A stretch of 64,000 nt of DNA from Chaenocephalus aceratus. Taxonomy: Eukaryota; Chordata; Actinopteri; Perciformes; Channichthyidae. The DNA lies in the NCBI GenBank assembly GCA_023974075.1, contig CM043791.1:23338662-23402661 (forward strand), in the 5' to 3' direction. Of this stretch, positions 31,421 to 41,432 are shown piece after piece. Both the position numbers and the translations under genes were made by a program. The notes beneath the pieces were generated by a model. It searched no databases. It was not told where the DNA came from and worked only from the letters and a program-made list of their open reading frames with translations. The first letter of the stretch is position 1. The number at the start of each line of letters is the position of its first letter.

Positions 31421-34259
31421 CAGGCATCAACACAGCGACTTGATTTATTGTTCTCTGGTGATCTGTTTGGACGTGTTGAATGGAGAAGTCTTCATCTGTG
31501 TTAAACCGATCATCCCAGGGAACTGGGACCCGCCCAGGTTAAACTGTTACGATTTCTGTGTTAAGTGTTCACTGTTCAAAACATTCACGTCAATAAATCC
31601 TTTACAAACTATTATTGTTGTCAGTCTTACATTTGTATCATATATTATTATTAATATGATGTCGGGTTGCATTTTTCTAGAACTTGTTGACAATGTTAAT
31701 GTAACAAAATGAGCTGTGGTGATCTGTTAGGACCTGATGATTCGTGGCGCACTCATAACGCGCAAGGCAAGATTAATTTTTACTGTTGGGACTCGGGTTT
31801 GAGTCCAGCATGAACTTTTTTTTTATTTTCATGTCGATGCACATTGAATATTATGTTTGAATAGAGGATTTGTAATATTGTTTGCCGACACCAACATTCA
31901 CGACCAAGCAGCATTTTAAAGTCTAAATTTCCCCAATGACATTTCTGCTGCTATCTTTGCAAAACGAGATAACAGTCACATCTTATCTGGATGAGTGCTG
32001 CACAATACCGTTTTGATAAGGGATACATGTGTGGGTAGTCTTTCATATTAAACATGATCGCTGGTAGATAGCCACAGAAATCGTAACACAATTTAACCTG
32101 GGCGGGTCACATTTTGACCTGGGCGGGTCCCAGTTCCCTGGGAGGATCACAGTTTAACACAGATGAAGACTTCTCCACGCTGCTTTCAAACTGTGAGTAA
32201 ACACCGTGTGCTTCACTTGGAGGCTGTCTGAAGGTATACACAGATGGACTTGGACATTAACAACGATATTCCGTAATAAGTCTGGAAACAATAGCTGGTT
32301 TAAATGATTTATTCGAGCAACTCGTTTGTCTTGTTGTAGTCCTCGCTGTTCGCGTCCGGATATCGCCATAGTAATCACAACCTCACACATGTGCATCAAC
32401 GTGTTCCTAAGAAGCCAAATATACAAAAAGATGTATGTAAACGACAGAAGAAAGCGATCAAAGTGTATTTCAGTCGAAAGCCACGCACCCCACGGAAACG
32501 AGTTGATCGGGAAACAAGTTAATCCGGAACACCGGGACCCGACCGAGTTCATATCCGACCTGCTGATGGGAAGCCTCGGCCCCGTTGTCCTCTCCAAACC
32601 CCCGGAGCTCGAGAGAGCACATCACTCACTAGCTCCCAGACCTGGACCGGGAGGTAGACCCAGGCCTTTTGTGATATGCTTTCATCGTTTTCAAGAGAGG
32701 GAGAAGGTGCTTCGTTGGACCAGACAACACGAGCTTAAGTACCGCGACACATCGCTGCGAGTGTAGCCAGACGTCAGCGCCATCACTGCAAAGAAACGAG
32801 CTGCTTTCAACAAAATCAAGCAAGCCCTCTACCAGAAAGGAGGGAAATTCAGGCTTCTCTTCCCTGCTCGCTTGCAAGTCTCGTTTGAGGATGGAACGTT
32901 CACTTTTGAGACTCCGGAGGACGCGCACGCATTCTACAACGAGCGGGTGATGGGCAAAGAGTAGGGGGCAGTATGGTGTTCCTGGCGGCCACCCTCTACT
33001 GAGGGTTCCGTTTCTCCAAAAGACTGTATTCCTCCGTCTGCTTGGAGGAAGCCGTCTGCTCCTGCTACTGCATGCTGCCCCGTGGACTCACTGCTATGCG
33101 GTCACCTTGAACGAGCGCCGTGGTGACCATGGAAACGGGTCGGCGCGTGAGTTGTGCTTACTCTCAGTATGTTCCGGGAGCGACGTGTATTTTTCTTTGT
33201 TACGATGGGAACTTTGTTTACTTCCAATTGCATGGTGTGGTCGCCGCATGTGATTTTATCACGATTTTTTCTGTTCTGATTACGATGGTAAACATGTTAT
33301 GTTTGTTTCAATGAGACGGTTAGGCTATCCTATATCAGGCACTTTATTTAATTATTACTATTATTACCTCTTTTTGTTTGCTTTTATCTCTGTGCCATAT
33401 GCTATCCTGCAGTAGAGTTTCTTAAGTGGGATGTTTTTTTTTTTGTTTTTTTTTACTTGAGGTAATTGTTTAGGCAAACTTATTGACTGCTTGTTTAAAG
33501 GTGAGGACTAATGTTGCTTCACTGTAATCATATATGTTCTTTAAAATGTGGGATATTTTTCTTTTTTTCCATATTGTTTAACTGGTTGACCTCTGAGTAA
33601 GAGTAGGTTATGGAAGCAGAAAGGGATACCCTGTTGGGAGTGAAGATGTGGTCGCGCTTGGTTTGTATAAGGGAATGGGGGGTGTGAGGGTTGTTGATTA
33701 TTGTTGTTATTTTTATTTTTTTTGTATGTGTGTTTTTCTTGTTATGTGTTTTTGTTTTGCTTTCTCCCCTTTTCCTTTGGCTCGGGAGTCACGTCAGCCA
33801 TGGGAGAGTTAGTGCCCCTCGTCTCCTTATGATATGACAACTCAGGGTAAGAATCTTCGCTTTATCTCCTGGAACCTGAAGGGTGCCAACCAGCCCATCA
33901 AACGTAATAAGGTAATGACTAATTTAAAGGGGACCTATCATGCAAAATGCACCTTTGTACGTATTTTATACATGAATATGTGTCCCCGGTGTTCCAGGGA
34001 ACTCACCAAGTGTCAGAAAACACAACCCTCTCTATTTTCCTCCTTCGCCAAATCTCTAAAAAAGGGGCTGCAACGGATCTGAAAAAAACGGATCCAGATT
34101 TCAACACTTTTCTACGTCACAGAGAAGTCCTCGGCTTATTGGTCAACTCTCCACCTATCAGGGGAATGAGCCACGTGCATTGCCAAACCTCTCATTCGCA
34201 TATAGGCTATCGGCAGGCTAAATCAACCCACATCTGTGTTTTTGCCTGCTCTTGCCAGG

Positions 34260-36042
34260 ATGTCTAAGATAGTTAAACGTTGTGCTGTTGTTGGCTGCAA
34301 GACTCGGGACAGGGGACTGCATGCAATGCCATCAGTGGAAAAAGAAATGAATCTGTGGCTAGACTTCATTTACAAGGTACATGTACCAGAAGACCACGGC
34401 AGATTTCTGTTTGTGTGTTCCAAACATTTTACGACGGACATGTTTATGAACTTGTCTCAAGTCCAACACGGATATGCCTCCAAAGTAATGCTAAACCCGG
34501 GATCAATACCAACCATCTAGGACCAGGCCAGTGAGGACACATCCAATTTTGAAGCTGTAAGTTTTTATTTAGCGGTGTTTTTTCCTGATAAAGCTATCTC
34601 TAGCTTGTAGCATGTAGCATGTAGCTTCGCCGTATCAATGTCGCCTCAAACCCAAATAGTAATCTGTTAGGTGTTTATATATTTTTGTAGCATTTTATTT
34701 TGTACGCTCCGCAGTCTTTGCTTTGTCTTTTATTTGAATTATCAGGCATTTGCTAACATGTTCAGACATACTGCCGTAATGGCGATCTGTGTGAAGGCTG
34801 TAAAGCCACGCCCTAGGCGATAACACAAGTATTTATTCTCCTATTTATTAGTATTTGTATCCTCTAAAATCATATTGAGTAAGTTATAACAACAAACGTA
34901 ATCTTCTGTAGGCAAGTGCCGTTTTTTCCAGCGTTATATGTAAAAGCTTTTGTGATTGTAGTCTGTAAGAACGATCAGATATCATCGATCTGTAAGCTAC
35001 GCTACGCTAATGAGACATGCCGTTTTTCCAGCGTTATATGTAAAAGCTTTTGTGATTGTAGTCTGTAAGAACGATCAGATATCATCGATCTGTAGCTAGC
35101 TACGCTAATGAGACATGCCGTTTTTATCGATCTGTAAGCTAAGCTACGCTAATGAGACATGCCGTTTTTGCAGCGTTATATGTAAAAGCTTTTGTGTGTT
35201 TACTTGTTTGCGCACATGAATATAAATGGGGGTGTGTTAGGATACAACACTGTGTATGTATGCGAGGGGGGACACACACCACGAGTAAAACTGAGCTAAA
35301 GCCCCGTTGGTCTGTTGTTGTTGACAAGGCCTTACCTCTAGCAACAGGCTAATTAGTGGCTAGCACTCATTACAGTCAGTCTACTGAGCTCAGCCCCTCT
35401 CCAACACATCATCTGTATTGAGTCAGAAACACAGCATGCACGTTACGGTTCAAAACTAACTCAGATTGGAAAAGGCTAAGCAAAGAGCTTTGCTAAATAG
35501 AGAGTTTTGGCCCCATCTTTTGGGATTTCAGACTATATTTATCCAAATAGTATTTTCTCATCCTGAATACTAAGTTGAGATGATTTTGTTCTAACTATGT
35601 GTTCTTCTTTACAGGCCAGCACCTCACATACTTACTAATTAGTGACAATTTGTACATCCTTTGCTATTATTTACATTTTTTTTTATCATGGCGGAAATGA
35701 AAGACTGTACCTGGCAGCCCTGCACTACAATGAAAACGCTGAGCGTGCACAAGCCACTACATCCACTGGAAACCCTCTGTATAAACTGCAGTTCCCAAAG
35801 GCCAGGAAGGGAGAATGCAGAGCAAAACCAGTAAAGACTGACCCCACATTCCGTAAGTGTTTAAAATATTTATTATACAACTATTTACAAATATAAAATT
35901 AGAAAGAAGTTTCAGTTTTTTACATGCATATACTAATCTAAACCACATTTTTTGTTGTGCTTTTTTTTACCATTGCACAGCCCTACGTGGCCAACTTGAT
36001 GGACCTCATCTTCGACCAAGTCTTTGTGGACCCTGCACCATT
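34260..36042 (+). pseudogene. Kolobok THAP transposase, internally deleted
   Basis: Exon 1 (34260-34557) encodes a THAP zinc finger: CAVVGCKTRDRGLHAMPSVE, then WLDFIYKVHVPEDHGRFLFV and CSKHFTTDMFMN, the C2CH pattern. A TAG at 34518-34520 interrupts it; the frame otherwise continues to a GTAAGT donor at 34558. Later exons give ERLYLAALHYNENAERAQAT to about 35852 and, after the acceptor at 35981, PYVANLMDLIFDQVF to the stop at about 36042. The central catalytic region is missing, so this copy is non-autonomous. Confidence 0.65.
34918..35190 (+). repeat. Local tandem repeats in the Kolobok intron
   Basis: The segment gccgttttttccagcgttat with the following atgtaaaagcttttgtg recurs at about 35019 and about 35161. 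A shorter copy with cgatctgtaagct occurs at about 35117. It is noncoding with a period of about 100 bp. Confidence 0.7.
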
Positions 36043-36309
36043 ATGAGCGACCTGACAGGGAGGAGGTTATCGCCGGGTATGCTACACGGTTCAATTTGGC
36101 TGCTGTCTGAACCCAACATCGACATTTCACGGATCAGGAAACTCCCTGAGGACAACGCAGGCCGGAATTACCACTCTGATCCTGCGTCCAAGGAAGCCCC
36201 AGCACCAGCTCACAAAGCTTCTGTAAAAATATTTAGTGTCATTTATACAAAATACAAGTAGGCTACATTTAGTTTTTTTGTATGGGTTTTTTTAACCGTT
36301 GATTTTGAC

Positions 36310-36315
36310 AATAAA
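36310..36315 (+). terminator. Polyadenylation signal of the Kolobok plus-strand gene
   Basis: AATAAA lies about 270 bases after the last transposase stop, in gattttgacaataaagttct. Confidence 0.5.
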
Positions 36316-36579
36316 GTTCTGAGTTGATATCAAAATGTGTCGTGATTATTCATGTTTGGATGGGTAAAGAATATTCTGATTTCAAAAGCATAAGGTTGTG
36401 TGTGTGGACCTTTTTGTTGTACACATGGGTGTGTTATGCCATTGCTGTGTAGTATATAATATAATAGTACATGTACAATGACAGAATGAAAGATTGCATA
36501 AAGCCATATACACCAGTATTTATTTCCATGAACAATATTAGCATTCGTTTTACAATTTCAGTCAAAACAAACAAACCAC

Positions 36580-37085
36580 TCACTGCTCTATTTGCCTCAA
36601 CTGTAGTCCACCATGTTCAGCTCTGTAAATATTCAACGCATTCTGCAGGGAGAACATATTTAGGCACACAGGCTCCAATCCAGGATGGTCCACCATACAG
36701 GTTACAGAGTCCTCAAGTTCCTGCATCCGTCTTGACACATTGTGATAAACATATATTGAATGACATGTGAAAAATGTATTTAAACAGACAACTTAGTAAA
36801 GCTGTCAAAAATGTTACCTGTGGTATCTCCATGCAGCACACATTCTCCGTTCAGAAGGCATCGTGGCGCAATTTGCACAAAGAAGTCAATAACTGAGCTT
36901 TTAAAAACACATGAAACTACACACATTGCTGACAACTGAGGTGTTGTTGGAGTTATACCTTTTATCATCCTAAGTTATTCAACTTTCCAACGGTTGTTTC
37001 AGGATGTTGGAAGAAAAGGACTGTAAACTATTAATAAACGCAATGAGGCCATTGTATATATGCTGAAAATATGAATGTCTCCCTT

Positions 37086-37122
<37 letters not shown>

Positions 37123-37368
37123 CTGTTTTTGCGTTACAAACTGTACACATTGCATTCTTGCTAATTAGCCAAAATATGAACGGAATAAGGAGCAAGCATC
37201 GTAACAGAGTAAAATAAATAGGCACAACAGCTTGTCAGCTAACCATTCAGAAACGTCCTGCTGCAACCGAGACTTTTGCACCTCCACCAAAACCTCCGCT
37301 GCTTCAGGGTCAGTTTCTGGATCAAATTGATAGTATGCTTGAACACATGCATTGCTCTGAGATGACAT
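36580..37368 (-). pseudogene. Kolobok antisense gene: P2X7-tail-like Cys-rich protein remnant
   Basis: On the minus strand an ATG at 37368 begins MSSQSNACVQAYYQFDPETD and an acidic stretch ending VSEW. A second exon-like piece (about 36826-36895) gives LCANCATMPSERRMC. A third (about 36590-36745) gives LEDSVTCMVDHPGLEPVCLN and a helical end NALNIYRAEHG. The Cys/His spacing resembles the P2X7 C-terminal-like domain that I recall as common in TE-linked fish proteins annotated 'P2X purinoceptor 7-like'. Exon phases do not join cleanly, so it is decayed. Confidence 0.5.
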
Positions 37369-40300
37369 GTTTATTCGACACTCGTAATCACAGTAAGCAT
37401 GGTAACATGACTCTCGCCTGCTCTTCTGCAGGGGGGCGTGGTCAGCTGCTGCTCAGAATTTTCAAAGACGGGCTTGGAATAGAGCGAAAATGAGCGAAAC
37501 GAGGCATGTCTAAAAAATGATCTGTTTGGTATTTTGAAAAATAAAATGTATAAATATACCTTATATAGGTATGCTCATACACTATATCATTTAAATATAG
37601 CATGATAGGTCTCCTTTAAAGCAACTTAGGGGTGATATTTTCTTTTTACAAGAAACCCACCTTCTTTCCTCAGAGGTTGGCCTTCTCAAGCGACCTTGGA
37701 TAAGGGATGTATTTCACTCTAAATCCCCAGTTAGGGCAAGGGGTGCGGCTATCCTTATCCTTATCCTTATCCTTCAACTTATATCCTTATACACAAGAAT
37801 GTTCCATTTGAGTTATCAAACTCCATTGGGGACCCAAATGGTCGATTTGTAATTATTTCTGGTAGACTGTGTAGTATGCCGGTGGTTATGGCCTGTGCTT
37901 ATGCACCAACATGGGATGATGATACATTTATTAAACATTTTTTCTCCTCACTCCCTAAAGTTGATGACCACTACTTAATTATCGGCGGTGATTTCAATTT
38001 AACTCAAAACCCCTCCCTCGACAGGTCTTCCTCTAAGCCTCTGGCGTTATCCAAGTCAGCTAAAGTCCTTGACACATATAAATCTAGTTTAGGTTTATTC
38101 GACCCATGGAGAGCCAAATCCCATTCAGTCGAAGCCTTTTCATTTTTTTCACACGCCCATCATTCGTACTCTCGGATAGATTTTTTTCTCTTGGATAATT
38201 ACTTTCGATCAGAGGTCCACTCATGTGAATACCATAGCATTGTTATCTCAGACCATGCCCCCGTATCTATTGATATTAGCTTTCCTAGTCGGGCCCCTCA
38301 TCCAGACAATGGAGACTTAACTCCTAACTACTAGCCCACACTTCCTTTAAAGAATTCCTCCATACGCAGATCTCCTTGTTCATTGATACTAATGATTCTC
38401 CAGAGATCTCTAGACGCACGCTATGGGAAGCATGCAAGGCGTTCATGCGTGGCCAAATCATCTCCTATGTCTCAAACCTAAGGAAGGCAGAAAGGCGAGA
38501 GTCGGAGGTGCTCACTAAGGAGGTATTTAGAATTGATCAGTTGTATGCTTCAGCTCCTACTCCTGCTCTTTATAAGGAACAACTTCAACTTCAGTCCAAA
38601 TTTGATTTAATGGCCACATGTAAGACTCAGAAGCAGTTATTCCTCGCTAGACAACGTTTCTTTGAGACTGGGGACAAAGCGGGAAGATTATTAGCACACC
38701 AGGCGCGTGCAGCTACACTATCCAGATTGATCCCCAAGATCAAATCTACTTTAGGTGAAGTTTCCTCGGACCCGACAGAGATCAATAAGATATTTTGTTC
38801 TTTCTACACTAACCTCTATTCTTCCCAATGTCCTCCGGATGTTTGGGATGGAGATAATCCTCTAGATAGGACAGTTTTCCCCAAAATAAATGAGGATTTG
38901 TGTAAGGAGCTGGGAAGTCCGATCTCTATCAAGGAAGTACAGGAGGCAATTATGTCACTTCAGAATGGTAAAACTCCAGGCCCTGACAGGTTTTCTGTTG
39001 AATTTTGTAAGTTACTCCCTGGCACAATTGCACCAGCCCTCCAGAGAATGTATAATGAGTCCTTTGCTGAGGGCCGCCTGCCTCCCACCCTGTTGGAGGC
39101 CTCCATTTCTCTTCTGCTTAAGAGTGATAAAGACCCTCTTATGTGTGGTAGCTATAGGCCCATCTCCCTCTTAAATGTTGACCTAAAGATCCTGTCAAAG
39201 ATCCTAGCCCAACGCCTACAACGGGTCCTACCAAGTATAATATCTACTGACCAAACAGGTTTCATGCTTGGAAGACACTCGTTTCATAACACAAGGAGGC
39301 TCTTGAATATCATTGGCTTATCTAGTTCATGCAGTCCGGAATTGATTATTTCACTAGATGCGGAGAAGGCCTTCGACAGGGTGGAATGGAGCTTCCTTTT
39401 TTTTGTGTTGCAGAAATTTGGATTCAATTCAGAATTTATATCTTGGGTCAAATTGCTTAATGCCTGCCCAGTCGCCTCAGTCCACACAAACGGTCTCCAG
39501 TCTGCCCCATTTCCCCTTTATCGAGGTACCAGACAGGGCTGCCCTCTCTCCCCCCTCTTATTTGCCATAGCTATTGAGCCTTTAGCAATCTGGCTGCGTC
39601 AGGAGGGTGGGTTTGAGGGCATCACCAGAGCTGGGAAAGTTCATAAATTATCGTTATACGCCGACGACCTCCTTTTATACATGTCTAATCCAGCTGCCTC
39701 TCTTCCCGTGGTTCTAGATATCCTCGACAAATTTGGGTCCTATTCAGGCTATAAACTTAACCTCCACAAGAGCGAAGTTTTCCCCATCAATTCTATAGCT
39801 AAAAGTATACCCCCAGATTTTTTCCCTTTCAAATATTCTTCAGACGGGTTTAAATATTTGGGGGTGCATATTACTGACTCAATTGATCGCCTTTTCTCAA
39901 AAAATGTCTCTCCTCTCCTTGAGAGGTGTAAACTGGACTTTGTCAGATGGTCTGCACTCCCATTATCCCTAGTGGGGCGTGTTAATTTGGTTAAAATGGT
40001 TGTTTTACCCAAGTTTATATATATTTTCTCACATATCCACATCCTTATTAAGAAGTATTTTTTCAAATTGCTCGATCAACTAATAAGCTCTTTCCTCTGG
40101 GGCAAAAAAAAATCCACGCATCAGAAGATCAGTGCTACAGCTCCCAAGGGCTCTTGGAGGCTTGGCATTGCCCAATCTCCTACACTATTACTGGTCCTGT
40201 AATATTCATAAACTTTTATACTGGTTTAACAATGCTGCAGACGGCTTACGCCCCACATGGGTGGATATGGAACTTGCATCGTCTAAACTCTCTCTTCACT

Positions 40301-41432
40301 CCCTGGTTTGCTCCCAACTCCCTCTGTCTACCTCCAACTTCACCTCAAATCCAGTGGTAACTAACACCATTAGAATTTGGATTCAATTTAGGACGATGGC
40401 TAGGCCTCCTAGACCTGCCTAGAACCCACCTATTTCGTTTTTTTCAGACAAGGCATTTTGTCCAGAATCAGAACCCCAAATTCCAGAGTCGTCCCCCAGA
40501 AACCCTGGTTGACTTGTTAGTGGCGCTTGATCCCGAACAAAAGCGGCTAATTTCTAGCATTTACAGCCTTATCAGTTCTGCTATTGACAGCCCAGCGACC
40601 GGCCCCAGGGATTCTTGGGAGCAGGAGCTTGGAATCACACTGCCCGATGATTATTGGCAACAAGTTTTACGGTTGGTTCACTCCTCTTCAATCTGTGCAA
40701 GGCACGGCCTCCTACAGTGTAAAGTTGTGCACAAAGTTCACTACACTAACTTGAGGCTATCTCAGATTCACCCCAATGTAACTGACTCTTGTAATAGGTG
40801 CAAACAATCCCCAGCCAACCATTCCCAGATGTTCTGTCTCTGCCCTAGGCTCACCACATTCTGGTCCGATGTCTTCAAAACTCTTAGCACAGCATATAAT
40901 ACTACAATCCTTTCAGATCCTCTCTTGGTCTTGTTTGGTGCCCCCCTGCAGCCTGTCACCTCTAAAGTTATACAGACTGTTCTAGCCTTTGCCACCCTGT
41001 TAGCCAGGCGACTTATACTCCTCAATTGGAAACACGCTCAACCTCCATCTCATAGTAGGTGGGTGAAAGAAATGTTACTGTCCATTAGACTCGAAAAGCT
41101 TAGGTTTTCCCTCAACTGCTCCTTAAGTTCTTTTGAAAAAACGTGGAGACCTTTCTTAAATCATATTGAATCTCTGACATCCCTGCCTGACTGTGACGAC
41201 TGAGCCCCCCCCCCCCCCCCCTTTTTTTTGTTTTTGTTCCCATACTTATGTATTTGTTGTATGTATTTTGGACTGTTTACATTTTGTGTACTGAGAAGTG
41301 TTCTCCTTTGGGTGGGATTGTGGGAGGGATAAAATGACGGGGGGAAATGGAAGAATAGAAGTTCTCTGTGACACTGCTCTGTTGTTTTGTTGGTCTAATT
41401 GCTTCCAATAAAGAAAGTTGATAACAAAAAAA

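Larger units (their letters stand above)
9291..32531. mobile_element. Long palindromic (foldback) element with CCGG duplication, itself interrupted
   Basis: The ends read TGTTCCGGATCAAC on the left and its near-exact complement on the right, so the element runs TG...CA. It is flanked by CCGG at 9287-9290 and 32532-32535; the LINE reading frame supplies a single CCGG at the original site. The left arm is 9291-9438 plus 30552-31360 and the right arm is 31568-32531, about 960 bases each and nearly identical by eye. The loop is 31361-31567. No transposase was found. TG...CA ends with a 4-bp duplication recall integrase-type DNA transposons such as Ginger, but the family is not established. Confidence 0.8.
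8828..32964 (+). pseudogene. L1 ORF1 (RNA-binding protein), interrupted
   Basis: The 5' part (8828-9290) encodes a basic N-terminus, a coiled-coil-like stretch rich in Leu/Glu/Lys and, after a one-base frameshift near 9216, the RRM start MENRSRRVNLRIINIPEG. The palindromic element is inserted at codon level between EKG and RDPTEF. The 3' part (32536-32964) supplies the remainder: FISDLLMGSLG, RPRPFVICFHRF, then the C-terminal domain with ITAKKRAAFNKIKQALYQKG. A TAG replaces one codon at about 32764. Only 8828-9290 and 32536-32964 belong to this gene; everything between is inserted DNA. Confidence 0.75.
33928..37615 (+). mobile_element. Kolobok DNA transposon (TTAA duplication, THAP gene)
   Basis: Inverted ends AGGGGACCTATCATGC and, on the right, the complement of AGGAGACCTATCATGC are flanked by TTAA (33924-33927 and 37616-37619). 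The interrupted LINE frame shows the single original TTTAAAG. TTAA duplications together with a THAP-domain transposase are the Kolobok signature. The plus strand has a THAP exon and C-terminal transposase exons with the middle missing. The minus strand has a second, cysteine-rich gene. A TA run at 37092-37120 and a tandem block at 34918-35190 are internal. Confidence 0.85.
33834..41203 (+). pseudogene. L1 ORF2 (endonuclease-reverse transcriptase), interrupted
   Basis: The frame opens at 33834 with FISWNLKGANQPIKRNKV. It is interrupted by the Kolobok (33928-37615) and resumes as LRGDIFFLQETHLLS. The endonuclease continues through IIGGDFNL (about 37980), SRIDFFLLD and SDHAPVSID. The reverse transcriptase (38376-40202) has PGPDRFSVEF, SLLNVDLKILSKILAQRL, QTGFMLGRHS and the catalytic LYADDLLLYM near 39655. 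A C-terminal CCHC (CNRCKQSPANHSQMFC) is at about 40790. Breaks: a CCTTAT-type expansion near 37750, a stop at 38334 and a frameshift in the A run near 40105. Confidence 0.85.
8635..41432 (+). mobile_element. L1-like LINE, split by nested insertions
   Basis: ORF1 (from 8828) and ORF2 (33834-41203) are in order, followed by a C/T-rich 3' untranslated region. The element ends in AATAAAGAAAGTTGATAAC and a short A run at about 41432. Removing the palindromic insertion (9291-32531) and the Kolobok (33928-37615) leaves about 5.9 kb, a normal full-length L1. TTGTTTT occurs at 8628-8634 and again after the A run at 41433-41439, a possible but weak target duplication. Both ORFs carry stops or frameshifts beyond the insertions, so the copy is dead. 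Confidence 0.8.
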
